Source: Caryophanales bacterium UBA1744 (GTDB lineage: Bacteria; Bacillota_I; Bacilli_A; RFN20; CAG-826). Taken from it: a stretch of 64,000 nucleotides of DNA. Below, one piece after another: positions 35,596 through 45,390 of the stretch (positions are counted from its first letter, which is position 1; each line of letters begins with the position of its first letter). Below the pieces are notes generated by a model. It did not search any database and was not told the DNA's origin. It saw nothing but the letters and a program-made list of their open reading frames with translations. The position numbers and the translations under genes are program-made. The stretch is taken from assembly GCA_002314915.1 (NCBI GenBank), contig DCHU01000026.1:1-64000 (forward strand). The letters are read 5' to 3'.

Positions 35596-36954
35596 TTAAA
35601 TTCCTCCCTGTGTTTGTTCGAAGCTCTTGCCGGCGAGAAGACCGTCGATCTGGTTGTTAACTTCGAGTGCGACACCAACGATAATGATTAATCCTGTACC
35701 GCCGATAGCGAGTGAGGTGTCATTACCGAAGACATTTGTCCAAACAAGAACGATTGGAAGAGCTGAGATGAAGCAGAGAGCTGCTGCACCGATGAAGGTG
35801 ACGCGGTTCAATACTTTACCAACATATCTTTCGGTCTCTTTACCTGGACGGATGCCAGGGATATAAGATCCGTTCTTCTGGAAATTGTCAGCGAGTGTTG
35901 CAGGATCGATTGTCATCTCTGCATAGAAGAATGTGAAGGCGATGATGAGAGCTAAGTAGATAAATAAGCCCCAGTTCATCTCCCAGTGTGTGCCATCGAA
36001 CCATGGCATTGTGAATGTGGAGTTGTAGTTGAATATCTTTAACCAACCTGCATTAGCGGCATCTGCTGAGATAAAGCTCGCAACAATTGATGGTGCCGAT
36101 AAGATTGAGGAGGCGAAGATGACCGGAATAACTCCGGCGCTATTGATCTTGATAGGCAAGAACGAGGCGCGTGCCATAGAGGCGGAGCTGCCACCCTTTC
36201 CTGCATGCTGGACAGGGATCTTTCTCTTTGAGAGTTCGACGAAGACGACGAATCCGATGATGAAGACCATTGCCAAGATGTAGAGTGCGAACTGGAATGC
36301 ACCTTTGATCATTTCGCTTGAGCCGTGTGCGACGTTGTTTGTGATCCACTTTGACCACGCAGTTGTTAACTGTGTTGGGATGGATCTGACGCATCCGGCG
36401 AAGATGATGACAGAGATACCGTTACCGATACCCTTTTCGGTGATCTGGTCACCTAACCACATTGTGAGCATAGCTCCTGCGAGGAGAATGGTGACGATGT
36501 AGGCATATGTCCAGAAATTTCCGTCCATTGTAAGGGAAATATACGAGCTGTTCTCCATTGTCTTGATGATACCGTAGCCCTGAACCGCTCCTAAAAGGAG
36601 AGTGAGGTATCTGGTGGACATTTCGATCTTTTTACGGCCGTATTCGCCCTGCTTTGATAATTCAGTCAATGCAGGTAAAACGTCCTTGGAGAGAAGCTGA
36701 ATGATAATCTGGCCTGTGATGTATGGCGAGACTCCGAGTGCGAAGATGGAGAAGTTCGATAGTGCTCCACCTCCGAGTAAGTCCATGATAGCTAACGCAG
36801 ATCCACTCTGAGTCAATTGAGACTTCAAGTTTGCTGCGTTAACGCCTGGAACTGTAATGGCCGCCCCGATCCTGATGACAAAGAGAATCATGACCGTGAA
36901 GAAAATACGGTTGACGATTTCTTTGTTTTTGAAGATCGAGACGAATTTTTTCAT
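35596..36954 (-). CDS. secY: Preprotein translocase subunit SecY
   Basis: 452 residues with ten predicted membrane helices; it forms the protein-conducting channel with SecE. Recognisable parts include the plug-side helix after VPGVNAANL and the RGIGNG-like ITEKGIGNGISVIIF segment in helix 4-5. The start ATG overlaps the rplO stop (TAATG), so the two are coupled. The spc-operon position is normal. Confidence 0.97.
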   Translation of the reverse strand: MKKFVSIFKNKEIVNRIFFTVMILFVIRIGAAITVPGVNAANLKSQLTQSGSALAIMDLLGGGALSNFSIFALGVSPYITGQIIIQLLSKDVLPALTELSKQGEYGRKKIEMSTRYLTLLLGAVQGYGIIKTMENSSYISLTMDGNFWTYAYIVTILLAGAMLTMWLGDQITEKGIGNGISVIIFAGCVRSIPTQLTTAWSKWITNNVAHGSSEMIKGAFQFALYILAMVFIIGFVVFVELSKRKIPVQHAGKGGSSASMARASFLPIKINSAGVIPVIFASSILSAPSIVASFISADAANAGWLKIFNYNSTFTMPWFDGTHWEMNWGLFIYLALIIAFTFFYAEMTIDPATLADNFQKNGSYIPGIRPGKETERYVGKVLNRVTFIGAAALCFISALPIVLVWTNVFGNDTSLAIGGTGLIIIVGVALEVNNQIDGLLAGKSFEQTQGGI

Positions 36955-37400
36955 TACTTAATTACCTCAGTTGTGCCGCCCTTTGCAGCGATAGCTTCTG
37001 CTGCTGATTTAGAGAAAGCGTGAGCCTTGACAGTGATGCTCTTTTCGAGTGTACCACTTCCGAGGACCTTAATTCCATCTAAAGCGTCTTTGATGATACC
37101 AGATTCGATTAAGAGCTCTGGTGTGACGACTGCACCTTCCTCGAACTTGTTGAGGACTGTGAGGTTGACGACTGCGTATGTCTTCTTGTTGATGTTCTTG
37201 AAGCCATACTTAGGAAGTCTACGAGCTAAAGGCATCTGACCACCCTCGAAGCCGTGCTTCTTGGTGTGTGCGTGAGCGCCCTGGCCCTTCTGACCCTTAC
37301 CAGCGGTCTTTCCGTTACCGGTGCCGCGGCCCTGGCCTTTGCGGAAGTGTTCCTTTTTGGAACCTTCAACGACGACTAAATTTGTTAAGGATGTAGCCAT
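36954..37400 (-). CDS. rplO: 50S ribosomal protein L15
   Basis: 148 residues. A glycine/lysine-rich N-terminal part ([20 protein letters not shown]) reaches into 23S rRNA, and a globular C-terminal domain follows. It begins only 2 bp after rpsE stops; rpmD (L30), which normally lies between them, is missing. Confidence 0.97.
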   Translation of the reverse strand: MATSLTNLVVVEGSKKEHFRKGQGRGTGNGKTAGKGQKGQGAHAHTKKHGFEGGQMPLARRLPKYGFKNINKKTYAVVNLTVLNKFEEGAVVTPELLIESGIIKDALDGIKVLGSGTLEKSITVKAHAFSKSAAEAIAAKGGTTEVIK

Positions 37401-37402
37401 TT

Positions 37403-38062
37403 TTATTTGCCTCCTTTAGTTTCGATACCACGAAGAGCTAAGACTTTCTCTTTGTTCTTGAGGTCCTGTAAGCCAGCGTGTGTAGCACGGATGACGTTGA
37501 TAGCTGTACGTGAGCCATAAACCTTTGAGACAACGTTCTTGATGCCGCAGAGTTCGAGGACAGCACGGACTGCGCCGCCAGCGACGATTCCTGTACCTTC
37601 AGGTGCTGGTTTGAGGAAGACACGGGTCTTACCGAAGACGCCCCAAACTTCGTGAGCAATTGTTCCGCCCTTGACGATCTTGATGCCATAGGTCTTCTTC
37701 TTTGCTGCAGTAAGGGACTTTTTGATTGCGTCTGGAACTTCGACTGACTTAGCAAGTCCGAAGCCGTAGTGTCCTTTGCCATCACCGACAACGGTGAGAG
37801 CGTCGAAACGCATGTGCTTACCACCTTTTGTTGTGGTTGAGATTCTGTTGATGTTTACAACACGATCTGTGAATTCATCTTCTTCACGTCTGAAGCCGCC
37901 ACGGCCGCCACGTCTTTCACCTGGACGTCCTTTGCCTGCAAACTTACGTGATCCAGGACGCTCAGCGGATCTTGATCCCTGAGGGTCTCTGTTTGGGTTG
38001 CCAGTAGGATTGGACTTCTTTTCTTCTGCTGGAGCAGCAACGACAGTTTTATTTTCTTCCAT
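37403..38062 (-). CDS. rpsE: 30S ribosomal protein S5 with a long basic N-terminal tail
   Basis: 219 residues, against about 166 in B. subtilis. The S5 core starts near residue 62 ([19 protein letters not shown]) and includes the double-stranded RNA-binding part and [19 protein letters not shown]. The first 60 residues are an Arg/Gly/Pro-rich tail ([17 protein letters not shown]). Start ATG 38062 has AAGGAG; the longer open frame to 38236 would overlap rplR. S5 affects decoding accuracy and mRNA unwinding. Confidence 0.95.
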   Translation of the reverse strand: MEENKTVVAAPAEEKKSNPTGNPNRDPQGSRSAERPGSRKFAGKGRPGERRGGRGGFRREEDEFTDRVVNINRISTTTKGGKHMRFDALTVVGDGKGHYGFGLAKSVEVPDAIKKSLTAAKKKTYGIKIVKGGTIAHEVWGVFGKTRVFLKPAPEGTGIVAGGAVRAVLELCGIKNVVSKVYGSRTAINVIRATHAGLQDLKNKEKVLALRGIETKGGK

Positions 38063-38075
38063 TGTTAATTTCTCC

Positions 38076-38432
38076 TTAGAACTGGAGTCCTCCTTCTCTT
38101 GCGCCATCAGCGAGAGCCTGGACACGTCCGTGATAGACATATCCGCCTCTGTCGAAGACGACTTTTGAAATGCCAGCTGCAAGAGCCTTCTTTGCAAGGT
38201 CTTCGCCGACTTTAGCAGCAGCTTCGCAGTTGCCACCGTTTGTTAACTTGAGCTGTGTTGATGAGCTGGATGCTAATGTAACACCCTTAACGTCATCAAT
38301 GATCTGAGCTTCAATGTTCTTGTTTGAGCGGAAGACGACAAGGCGTGGCATTTCTGCTGTGCCATTGACTCTTTCGCGAACACGAGCGTGTCTTCTCTGA
38401 CGAACGCTATTTCTGGATTCTCTCTGAATCAT
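38076..38432 (-). CDS. rplR: 50S ribosomal protein L18
   Basis: 118 residues with a basic N-terminal tail ([19 protein letters not shown]) and the 5S-rRNA-binding fold ending [22 protein letters not shown]. Standard spc position between rplF and rpsE. Confidence 0.97.
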   Translation of the reverse strand: MIQRESRNSVRQRRHARVRERVNGTAEMPRLVVFRSNKNIEAQIIDDVKGVTLASSSSTQLKLTNGGNCEAAAKVGEDLAKKALAAGISKVVFDRGGYVYHGRVQALADGAREGGLQF

Positions 38433-38447
38433 TTGTCTATCCTCCTA

Positions 38448-39008
38448 TTACTTCTTACCGGAAGCAGCACGCTTACCGACCTTCTTGATCATCTTCTGAC
38501 CGACATAGTGGACGCCCTTGTTGCCGTAGACGTCTGGTCTGTGTGCATCATAGATGCTTGCAGCTGTCTGGCCGACATCTTCTTTTGAGCAGCCTTCAAC
38601 TGTGATGTGTGTTTCATCCTTGCAGGTGATCTTTGTGTATTTTCCGATTGGCTTTCTTTCGACCATGTGGGAGTAACCAAGGAACATAGTGACTGTGTCA
38701 CCCTTCATAGATGCACGGTAACCTGTACCTGCGATCTCGAGTTCCTTCTTCCAACCTTCTGAAACGCCTTTGACTGCGTTTGTGAGGTTAGCTGCTGTTG
38801 TTCCGTGATCTTTCTGAGCCTGTCTCATGTTGTTCTCGTTAGCATTTAAATTAACATGAGCGACGCCATCAGCTACCTCGACGCTGACGTCCGATGGGAT
38901 GTGGACGCTTACTTCGCCTTTGGAGCCTTTAACGATGGCAACGTTACCATTTACTTCAAGAGTAACGCCTGCTGGAAGAGCGATGGGTTTCAATCCAATT
39001 CTTGACAT
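38448..39008 (-). CDS. rplF: 50S ribosomal protein L6
   Basis: 186 residues, two repeated domains. It begins MSRIGLKPIALPAGVTLEV and has the C-terminal signature near IYDAHRPDVYGNKGVHY. It stabilises the region near the sarcin-ricin loop. It lies 15 bp before rplR. Confidence 0.97.
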   Translation of the reverse strand: MSRIGLKPIALPAGVTLEVNGNVAIVKGSKGEVSVHIPSDVSVEVADGVAHVNLNANENNMRQAQKDHGTTAANLTNAVKGVSEGWKKELEIAGTGYRASMKGDTVTMFLGYSHMVERKPIGKYTKITCKDETHITVEGCSKEDVGQTAASIYDAHRPDVYGNKGVHYVGQKMIKKVGKRAASGKK

Positions 39009-39031
39009 AAAATCTCTTCTCCTAAATTAAA

Positions 39032-39427
39032 TTACCAAACATAGCAGAGGATTTCGCCGCCGACTCCAGCCTTGCGAGCTTCTGAGTCAGTGAGGATGCC
39101 CTTGCTTGTTGAAACGATAGCGATGCCTAAGCCCTTAAGAACCTTTGGAAGCTTTTCGCATTCGACGTGGATTCTAAGACCTGGCTTTGAAATCTTCTTT
39201 AAACCTGAGATTACGCGCTCGCCATTTGCGCCGTACTTGAGGTTGACTGTGAGGGTCTTCTTGACACCTTCACCTTCGATTGTGAATTCGCTGATGTAGC
39301 CTTCCTTCTTGAGGATGCGTGCGATTTCAGCTTTCATTTTGCTGTTAGGCATGGAAACAGTCTCGTAGCGAAGTGCGTTAGCATTTCTGATACGTGTTAA
39401 CATGTCTGCGATTGGATCTGCGTTCAT
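39032..39427 (-). CDS. rpsH: 30S ribosomal protein S8
   Basis: 131 residues from ATG 39427 ([16 protein letters not shown]), which has an AAGGAGA site. The open frame extends to 39517 but that part overlaps rpsN. The C-terminal signature [20 protein letters not shown] is present. S8 binds the central domain of 16S rRNA and often represses the spc operon. Confidence 0.97.
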   Translation of the reverse strand: MNADPIADMLTRIRNANALRYETVSMPNSKMKAEIARILKKEGYISEFTIEGEGVKKTLTVNLKYGANGERVISGLKKISKPGLRIHVECEKLPKVLKGLGIAIVSTSKGILTDSEARKAGVGGEILCYVW

Positions 39428-39447
39428 TTTTCTGTCTCCTTCCTTAA

Positions 39448-39633
39448 TTACCAGCTTGCTTTCTTCATGCCTGGAATTTCGCCCTTGTAAGCTAATTCTC
39501 TTAAGCAGATACGGCATACTCCGAATTTGGAGAGAACGCCGTGAACTCTGCCGCAGCGTGAGCAGCGTGAGTATTCTCTAACTTTGAATTTCTGAGGTCT
39601 GGACTGCTTGACCTTTAATGATGTTTTAGCCAT
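39448..39633 (-). CDS. rpsN: 30S ribosomal protein S14, zinc-binding type Z
   Basis: 61 residues with CSRCGR and CRIC pairs forming the zinc site. This is the short C+ form typical of Gram-positive spc operons, rather than the long zinc-free form. It sits between rplE and rpsH. Confidence 0.97.
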   Translation of the reverse strand: MAKTSLKVKQSRPQKFKVREYSRCSRCGRVHGVLSKFGVCRICLRELAYKGEIPGMKKASW

Positions 39634-39647
39634 TGTTCTAGATCTCC

Positions 39648-40193
39648 TTATTTCTTGAATGGCATACCGAGCATTTCTAATAATGCGTATGCTTCTTCGT
39701 CTGTGTTAGCGGTTGTGACGATGACAACGTCCATACCACGAACCTTTGCAACCTTATCGTAGTCGATTTCAGGATAGATTAACTGTTCCTTAACACCGAG
39801 TGTGTAGTTGCCGTGTCCGTCGAATGCGTTCTTTGAAACGCCACGGAAGTCTCTGACGCGTGGGAGAGAGATTGAGACGAGCTTATCGTAGAACTCGTAC
39901 ATTCTTTCGCCACGGAGAGTGACCTTGCAGCCGATTGCCTGGCCTTCACGAAGTTTGAAGGTAGCGATTGACTTCTTTGCTTTTGTAACGACTGGCTTCT
40001 GACCAGCAATGATTGTTAAGTCATTGACTGCGTCTTCGAGAGCCTTTGCGTTCTGAGTTGCATCTCCAACGCCCATATTGATGACGATCTTAACGATTTT
40101 TGGAGCCTGCATTGGGGTTGTGTAGCCGAACTTCTTAACGAGAGCAGGAACTACTTCATTCTTGTAATAGGTTTTGACTCTATTTTCTGCCAT
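39648..40193 (-). CDS. rplE: 50S ribosomal protein L5
   Basis: 181 residues, with [15 protein letters not shown] and the loop of the central protuberance that binds 5S rRNA and meets S13. The C-terminal [20 protein letters not shown] matches the family. Spacing to rplX is 16 bp. Confidence 0.97.
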   Translation of the reverse strand: MAENRVKTYYKNEVVPALVKKFGYTTPMQAPKIVKIVINMGVGDATQNAKALEDAVNDLTIIAGQKPVVTKAKKSIATFKLREGQAIGCKVTLRGERMYEFYDKLVSISLPRVRDFRGVSKNAFDGHGNYTLGVKEQLIYPEIDYDKVAKVRGMDVVIVTTANTDEEAYALLEMLGMPFKK

Positions 40194-40209
40194 TTTTCAT
40201 TCCTCCTAA

Positions 40210-40518
40210 TTATTTCTGTTCGAGAGACTCGCCTTTTGCGTTAACGCGAATCTTCTTTCCGTCGACGACCTTGTGGTGGACGCGGGTAGCTTTCTTTGTT
40301 TTTGGATCAAGGAGAGCGACGTTTGATGCGTCGATTGGGCAATACATGTCTAAGACTGTGCCTTCGCCGCCATTCTGGCCCTTCTTGTGCTTCTTGTGGA
40401 CATTGACGCCCTCAACAACGACCTTATTGAGCTTTGGGAATGCCTTCTGGACGATTCCAACTTTGCCCTTGTCGCTTCCGGAGAGGACGATGACTTTATC
40501 ACCAGTTTTGATGTTCAT
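40210..40518 (-). CDS. rplX: 50S ribosomal protein L24
   Basis: 102 residues with an N-terminal KOW motif (KTGDKVIVLSGSDKGKVGIV) and HKKHKKGQNGGEGTV. It is an early-assembly protein near the tunnel exit. Normal position between rplN and rplE. Confidence 0.97.
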   Translation of the reverse strand: MNIKTGDKVIVLSGSDKGKVGIVQKAFPKLNKVVVEGVNVHKKHKKGQNGGEGTVLDMYCPIDASNVALLDPKTKKATRVHHKVVDGKKIRVNAKGESLEQK

Positions 40519-40534
40519 TTCCTATTCCTCCTGA

Positions 40535-40903
40535 TTATAAGACCTCTGGTGCAAGGGAGATGATCTTCATGTAACCCTTGTCACGGAGTTCGCGGGCAAC
40601 TGGTCCGAAGACACGTGTGCCAACTGGATTTCCTTCGCCGTCGATGATGACAACTGCGTTGTCGTCGAATGCGATGCAGGATCCGTCTTTACGAGCTACT
40701 GCACGCTTTGTGCGGACGATAACTGCGTGGACGACCTGTCCTTTTTTGACCTTACCACTTGGGATAGCGTCCTTGACTGCGCAGAGAACGACATCACCGA
40801 TTGTGGATGATTTCTTGTGGGAACCACCATACTGGTGGAAGATGCGAACTAACTTCGCACCGGAGTTGTCTGCTACGACAAGATTTGACTCATTCTGAAC
40901 CAT
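40535..40903 (-). CDS. rplN: 50S ribosomal protein L14
   Basis: 122 residues, exactly the family length. It begins [17 protein letters not shown] and includes [17 protein letters not shown]. It bridges to 16S helix 14 and binds the silencing factor RsfS. Confidence 0.98.
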   Translation of the reverse strand: MVQNESNLVVADNSGAKLVRIFHQYGGSHKKSSTIGDVVLCAVKDAIPSGKVKKGQVVHAVIVRTKRAVARKDGSCIAFDDNAVVIIDGEGNPVGTRVFGPVARELRDKGYMKIISLAPEVL

Positions 40904-40906
40904 AGC

Positions 40907-41212
40907 TTATTCTCCTTCCTTTGCTTCGAGAGCAGCTTCAACTGCTGCGACATCGTCTGTAACGGCCTTCTGGTCGATGCTGACTAATCTGAATCTCTTT
41001 AATTTTGAGAGCGGACGGCAGCCAGCGATTGTGACGACGTCACCAAGGTTAGCTTCGTTGTTCTCATCGTGTGCATAGTACTTCTTAGCGTACTTGACAC
41101 GCTTTGTGTAAAGGGGATCGTTTCTCTTTGTTGCGACTTCAACGATGATTGTCTTGTTCATCTTTGTTCCGACAACTGTTCCCTTGAAAGTGTTTCTTGT
41201 ATTTCTTTCCAT
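40907..41212 (-). CDS. rpsQ: 30S ribosomal protein S17
   Basis: 101 residues. The OB-fold core ([20 protein letters not shown]... to RFRLVSI) is about 85 residues and is followed by an acidic/Ala tail ([16 protein letters not shown]) that most S17 proteins lack. It follows rpmC by 14 bp. Confidence 0.96.
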   Translation of the reverse strand: MERNTRNTFKGTVVGTKMNKTIIVEVATKRNDPLYTKRVKYAKKYYAHDENNEANLGDVVTIAGCRPLSKLKRFRLVSIDQKAVTDDVAAVEAALEAKEGE

Positions 41213-41226
41213 GGTGATCTCCTTTC

Positions 41227-41427
41227 TTATCTTGCGATCTGAAGCTCTTTTTCACGCTTCACTGTTTCTGCTCTAGCGATATCCTTACGGACATTGTGGA
41301 GCTCGTTTGGTGTTTCGAGGGTGCCAACTGCTGCTTTCTGCTGGAGGTCGAACTGCTTCTGGTGAAGTTCAGCGATTCTCTCATTGAGTTCAGCAATTGT
41401 GAGTTCTCTAAGTTCTTTAACTGTCAT
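41227..41427 (-). CDS. rpmC: 50S ribosomal protein L29
   Basis: 66 residues, a two-helix protein with the conserved [16 protein letters not shown] start and [11 protein letters not shown]. It lies at the tunnel exit beside L23. It follows rplP by 3 bp. Confidence 0.96.
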   Translation of the reverse strand: MTVKELRELTIAELNERIAELHQKQFDLQQKAAVGTLETPNELHNVRKDIARAETVKREKELQIAR

Positions 41428-41430
41428 GGC

Positions 41431-41841
41431 TTAGTCCTCCTTTCCAACAACTTTGCAGTTGATTGGAAGCTTGAAGGCTGCCTGTCTTAATGCGTTCTTT
41501 GCGATTTCGTCTGCGACTCCATCGATTTCGAATAAGATGCGGCCTTTCTTAACGACTGCTACCCATCCTTCTGGGGATCCTTTACCAGAACCCATTCGGA
41601 CTTCAGCAGGCTTCTTTGTTTTAGCAAGGTGAGGGAAGATTCTGATCCAAATCTTTCCTGCACGGTCTGTATATCTTGATAAGACCTTACGAGCTGCTTC
41701 GATCTGATGATCGGTGATGTATGTGCCTTCTTCAGCCTGGAGACCCCACTTACCAAATGCAACTGTGTTGCCCTTGGTTGCGATGCCTTCATAGCTTAAT
41801 CCATGAGGACGGCGATACTTAACACGCTTTGGCTGTAACAT
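41431..41841 (-). CDS. rplP: 50S ribosomal protein L16
   Basis: 136 residues beginning [14 protein letters not shown], with [21 protein letters not shown]16 shapes the A-site tRNA channel. Its ATG overlaps the last base of the rpsC stop codon, suggesting coupled translation. Confidence 0.97.
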   Translation of the reverse strand: MLQPKRVKYRRPHGLSYEGIATKGNTVAFGKWGLQAEEGTYITDHQIEAARKVLSRYTDRAGKIWIRIFPHLAKTKKPAEVRMGSGKGSPEGWVAVVKKGRILFEIDGVADEIAKNALRQAAFKLPINCKVVGKED

Positions 41842-42524
41842 TATCTTTTTCCTCCCTCTGGCTTAGCTGGTTTCTTGACCAAGCTCTTGTTTGTTGATCT
41901 GCAGATCCAGACCTTGACGCCGATGCGTCCGTACTCAGTAGCTGCTGGAACTGCTGCGTAGTCGATGTCTGCACGATAGGTCTCGAGTGGGACGACGCCC
42001 TCTTTGTAACCTTCACGTCTAGCGATTTCAGCACCGCCTAAACGTCCCTGGCACTGGGTCTTGCAACCTTCTGCGCCAGCTTTTCTCATTCTCTGAAGAG
42101 CTTTCTTCTGAGTTGATCTGAATGACTGTCTGTTCTCAAGTTCAGATGCGATCCACTTTGCAATTAATGTTGCATCGAGATCTGGGTCCTTAACCTCAAC
42201 AACTTTGAGGGCGACTTCACCTGTCTTGACGACTTTCTTAAGAGCTGCAACTGCTGCATTGACGTTTGTGTCATCCTGTCCGAGGAATGCGCCTGGACGT
42301 GCAACATATGCGACGACTGAGACGTTTGCGCCTTTGTCGTTCTTTGTTCTTGCGATGTCGATGTGTGAGACCATAGCGACTTTGAGCATTGGCTCTAATG
42401 TGCTACGGATTTTGATATCTTCGTTAAGGAACTTTGCGAAGTCCTGATTGGAAGCATACCAGCTAGCGTTCCAACCACGGTTGACGCCAACTCTAAGACC
42501 TACTGGATTAACTTTCTGTCCCAT
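41841..42524 (-). CDS. rpsC: 30S ribosomal protein S3
   Basis: 227 residues. An N-terminal KH domain (about 40-110) precedes the C-terminal domain with [20 protein letters not shown] and [11 protein letters not shown]. It forms part of the mRNA entry channel with helicase activity. The KH GXXG loop is not obvious in its usual form ([12 protein letters not shown]). Order rplV-rpsC-rplP is standard. Confidence 0.97.
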   Translation of the reverse strand: MGQKVNPVGLRVGVNRGWNASWYASNQDFAKFLNEDIKIRSTLEPMLKVAMVSHIDIARTKNDKGANVSVVAYVARPGAFLGQDDTNVNAAVAALKKVVKTGEVALKVVEVKDPDLDATLIAKWIASELENRQSFRSTQKKALQRMRKAGAEGCKTQCQGRLGGAEIARREGYKEGVVPLETYRADIDYAAVPAATEYGRIGVKVWICRSTNKSLVKKPAKPEGGKR

Positions 42525-42536
42525 TGTGTTTCCTCC

Positions 42537-43187
42537 TTACTTTCTTTCCTTAACTGTTACGCGGATGTGCGCGCTTCTCTTTACTAATCCTGAAGAAGAT
42601 CCTTTACCTCTTGGCATGAATCTCTTCATCTTGATGCCGTCTCCAACCTGGATTTCTGCAACGTAGAGCTTGTCTGCGTTGAGGTGGAAGTTGTGAGTTG
42701 CATCTGCTGCTGCAGCCTTGATGACCTTTGCAACTGGCTCGCTTGCTGCCTTGTTGACATTTGCGAGGATTGCGAGTGCTTCATCAACGTCCTTGCCTCT
42801 GACGATGTCAGCGACTAAGCGGACTTTACGAGGAGTGACTCTGACGTCTTTAGCGACAGATGTTGCCTCTGTGACTGCTGGTTTAGCAGGCTTAACTGGC
42901 TCAGCCTTGACTTCTGCCTTTGGAGCAGCCTTCTTAGCTGGAGCTTTCTTTGCAGCTGGCTTCTTTGCAGCTGGTTTTTCTTCGACAACTGCTGGAGCAG
43001 CTTCTTCAACGACCTCTGCCTTTGGAGCAGCTTTCTTTGCTGGAGCTTTCTTAGCTGTTGATGTTGTCTTCTTAGCAGCTGTTGAAGTTGTTGACTTCTT
43101 TGCAGCAGCTTTCTTAGGAGCAGCCTTCTTAGCAGCTGTTTCTTCTGTTGCTTCTGCAGCGACAGCTTTCTTCTTTGTTTCTGCCAT
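42537..43187 (-). CDS. rplV: 50S ribosomal protein L22 with a histone-like N-terminal tail
   Basis: 216 residues, about twice the usual 110-115. Residues about 1-103 are an Ala/Lys/Pro repeat tail (AKKAAPKKAAAKK, APAKKAAPKAEV and so on) with alternating acidic runs. The L22 core (about 104-216) has VRVTPRKVRLVADIVRGK and the tunnel loop near MKRFMPRGKGSSSG. The tail resembles histone H1 C-terminal or bacterial HU-fusion tails and is expected to be disordered and RNA- or DNA-binding. The ATG has a normal site, and no internal start with a strong Shine-Dalgarno was seen. Confidence 0.94.
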   Translation of the reverse strand: MAETKKKAVAAEATEETAAKKAAPKKAAAKKSTTSTAAKKTTSTAKKAPAKKAAPKAEVVEEAAPAVVEEKPAAKKPAAKKAPAKKAAPKAEVKAEPVKPAKPAVTEATSVAKDVRVTPRKVRLVADIVRGKDVDEALAILANVNKAASEPVAKVIKAAAADATHNFHLNADKLYVAEIQVGDGIKMKRFMPRGKGSSSGLVKRSAHIRVTVKERK

Positions 43188-43199
43188 CTTGTTTACTCC

Positions 43200-43484
43200 T
43201 TATCTCTTGCCCTTGTCACCAGCGTTGTTGCCGTGGTGTCCAGGGAAGTTTCTTGTAGGTGCGAATTCACCTAACTTGTGGCCGACCATATCTTCTGTGA
43301 CATAGACGGTGATATGTTCCTTGCCGTTATAAACAGCGAAGGTGTGTTCGACGAATGCTGGATAGATGGTCGAACGGCGTGACCATGTTTTGATGATCTC
43401 TTTCTTTCCTGCCTTATCGAGAGCGTCAACCTTCTTTAAGAGGTATGCGTCTACGAATGGTCCCTTTTTGCTAGAACGTGACAT
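43200..43484 (-). CDS. rpsS: 30S ribosomal protein S19
   Basis: 94 residues, [19 protein letters not shown]..., with [18 protein letters not shown] near the C terminus. It forms a complex with S13 at the head. Position between rplB and rplV is standard. Confidence 0.98.
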   Translation of the reverse strand: MSRSSKKGPFVDAYLLKKVDALDKAGKKEIIKTWSRRSTIYPAFVEHTFAVYNGKEHITVYVTEDMVGHKLGEFAPTRNFPGHHGNNAGDKGKR

Positions 43485-43501
43485 AGTTCGATCTCCTTTC
43501 C

Positions 43502-44335
43502 TTATTTGCCATTTCTACGTCTCACGATGAGCTTTGTAGAATGCTGTTTGTTGCGACGGGTCTTAACGCCCATTGCTTTCTTACCCCATGGGGTGCGTGG
43601 TGCATCACGTCCGACTGGACACTTACCTTCACCACCACCGTGAGGGTGGTCGCATGGGTTCATTGCTGAACCACGGACTGTTGGTCTGACACCCATGTGT
43701 CTGACTTTACCGGATTTACCGATGTTGACTAAGCTGTAGTCTTCGTTTCCGACTGAGCCGATTGTTGCACGGCAGACGCCGAGAACTTTTCTCATTTCGC
43801 CTGAAGCGAGTCTTAACATGACGTACTTGCCTTCTGAACCAAGGACCTGAGCACTTGTTCCAGCAGCACGGCACATCTGTCCGCCCTTGCCTGGCTTTAA
43901 TTCAATGTTGTGAACGACAGAACCATCTGGGATGTTTCTTAATTCGCAGCAGTTACCAGTTTTGATATCTGTTGCAGCGCCTGAGACGATCTTGTCTCCG
44001 ACCTTTAATCCTTTTGGAGCGAGGATGTAACGCTTCTCACCATCTGTATAGTTGACTAAGCAGATGAATGCTGTTCTGTTTGGATCGTATTCAAGTGTAG
44101 CGACTGTTCCGACGATTCCGTCTTTGTTACGCTTGAAATCGATGATTCTGTAGCGGTTCTTGTTGCCACCGCCGATGTGACGGCAGGTGATCTTTCCTGT
44201 ATTGTTGCGGCCGCCTGAGTGTTTCTTAGGTGCGAGCAATGACTTTTCAGGAGCTACTTTGGTTAATTCGCTATAATCCATTGTCGACATTGCGCGACGA
44301 GCTGGAGTATATGGGCGATAAGTTTTGATTGCCAT
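43502..44335 (-). CDS. rplB: 50S ribosomal protein L2
   Basis: 277 residues. The peptidyl-transferase-proximal loop with the conserved His is in [19 protein letters not shown], and the N-terminal OB-like domain is complete. L2 is needed for subunit joining. It follows rplW by 55 bp, the widest gap in this stretch. Confidence 0.98.
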   Translation of the reverse strand: MAIKTYRPYTPARRAMSTMDYSELTKVAPEKSLLAPKKHSGGRNNTGKITCRHIGGGNKNRYRIIDFKRNKDGIVGTVATLEYDPNRTAFICLVNYTDGEKRYILAPKGLKVGDKIVSGAATDIKTGNCCELRNIPDGSVVHNIELKPGKGGQMCRAAGTSAQVLGSEGKYVMLRLASGEMRKVLGVCRATIGSVGNEDYSLVNIGKSGKVRHMGVRPTVRGSAMNPCDHPHGGGEGKCPVGRDAPRTPWGKKAMGVKTRRNKQHSTKLIVRRRNGK

Positions 44336-44390
44336 TTTATTTCTCCTATAGTGGATGCTTTATAAGTAATTGATACTTAACGGTGTTTCC

Positions 44391-44744
44391 TTACTCTTTG
44401 AAGAAGTCGACTGCGTTTCCTTCTGCGAGGGAGACGATTGCCTTCTTGTATCCGCCGACGAAGCCTTTATAACGGCCGCCGCGTGATTTCTCTTTTGCAT
44501 TGACTGTGACGATCTTGACGTCGACAACCTTTGCCTTGTAGAGACGCTCGAATGCGTCCTTGATCTCGATCTTGTTAGCAAGAGGAGCAACTTTGACGGT
44601 GACCTTGTTCTGGGCATCGAGAAGTGCATAGCTCTTTTCTGTGAAGATTGGAGCGAGGATGACTTCGTAATCGTGAGCTGTTGGAGCTGCGAATGCTGCC
44701 TTTGTCTCTGCGACTGGCTCTGCTTTGACTGCTTTCTTTGCCAT
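44391..44744 (-). CDS. rplW: 50S ribosomal protein L23
   Basis: 117 residues against the usual 95-100. The first 22 residues (MAKKAVKAEPVAETKAAFAA) form an Ala/Lys-rich extension similar in style to the L22 tail. The core starts at YEVILAPIFTEKSYALL. L23 is the docking site for trigger factor and SRP at the tunnel exit. Its start overlaps the rplD stop by one base. Confidence 0.96.
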   Translation of the reverse strand: MAKKAVKAEPVAETKAAFAAPTAHDYEVILAPIFTEKSYALLDAQNKVTVKVAPLANKIEIKDAFERLYKAKVVDVKIVTVNAKEKSRGGRYKGFVGGYKKAIVSLAEGNAVDFFKE

Positions 44745-45385
44745 TATTTAAGTCCTCCTTCGATTGTTTTGACGTCTTCCTTAGCAACGACGATTACGTC
44801 TGCATATAAGACATCGTAGACGCTGACGTTGCCGAGGCCTAAGAGGGTAACGTTCTCGAGGTTTCCAGCTGAGTAGACGAAGTTGACGTCTCCTTCATTG
44901 TAAACGACTGAGATCTTGCCTTCTGCCTTGATTGCGCTTAATGCTGCAACGACAGACTTTGTTGAGATTGCGTCGAGAGCGAGTGAATCGACGACGATTA
45001 ACTTCTTCTCTGCAACCTTCTGTGATAAGACGGTCTTCATCGCGAGTGCGTGAGCTTTCTTATTTTGAGAGACGGTGTAGTTCTGGTTGCCGTCTGGTCC
45101 GAAGACCTTACCACCGCCAACCCAGATTGGGGAACGGCTGGAACCAGCTCTAGCACGACCTGTGCCTTTCTGTCTCCATGGCTTCTTGCCACCACCACTT
45201 ACTTCGTGGCGCTTTTTTGTTTTTGCAGTTGCCTGACGAGCGTTTGCTAACTGAGCAACGACTGCATCGTGGACTGGCTGCTCATTTGCATCGGTAACAC
45301 CGAATACAGATGCTGAGACCTTGATGTCTCCGACTTTTTCTCCAGCGAGGGAAACGACTGGAAGAGTGATTTTCTTATCTGCCAT
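44744..45385 (-). CDS. rplD: 50S ribosomal protein L4
   Basis: 213 residues. The conserved extended loop GGGKKPWRQKGTGRARAGSSRSP reaches the exit tunnel (region about 68-90). In several bacteria L4 also represses the S10 operon. Normal order rplC-rplD-rplW. Confidence 0.97.
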   Translation of the reverse strand: MADKKITLPVVSLAGEKVGDIKVSASVFGVTDANEQPVHDAVVAQLANARQATAKTKKRHEVSGGGKKPWRQKGTGRARAGSSRSPIWVGGGKVFGPDGNQNYTVSQNKKAHALAMKTVLSQKVAEKKLIVVDSLALDAISTKSVVAALSAIKAEGKISVVYNEGDVNFVYSAGNLENVTLLGLGNVSVYDVLYADVIVVAKEDVKTIEGGLK

Positions 45386-45390
45386 TTTCG

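Noticed and set aside
38063..38236. Longer S5 protein starting at 38236
   Set aside because: That stretch lies within rplR in another frame; the ATG at 38062 has a good binding site.
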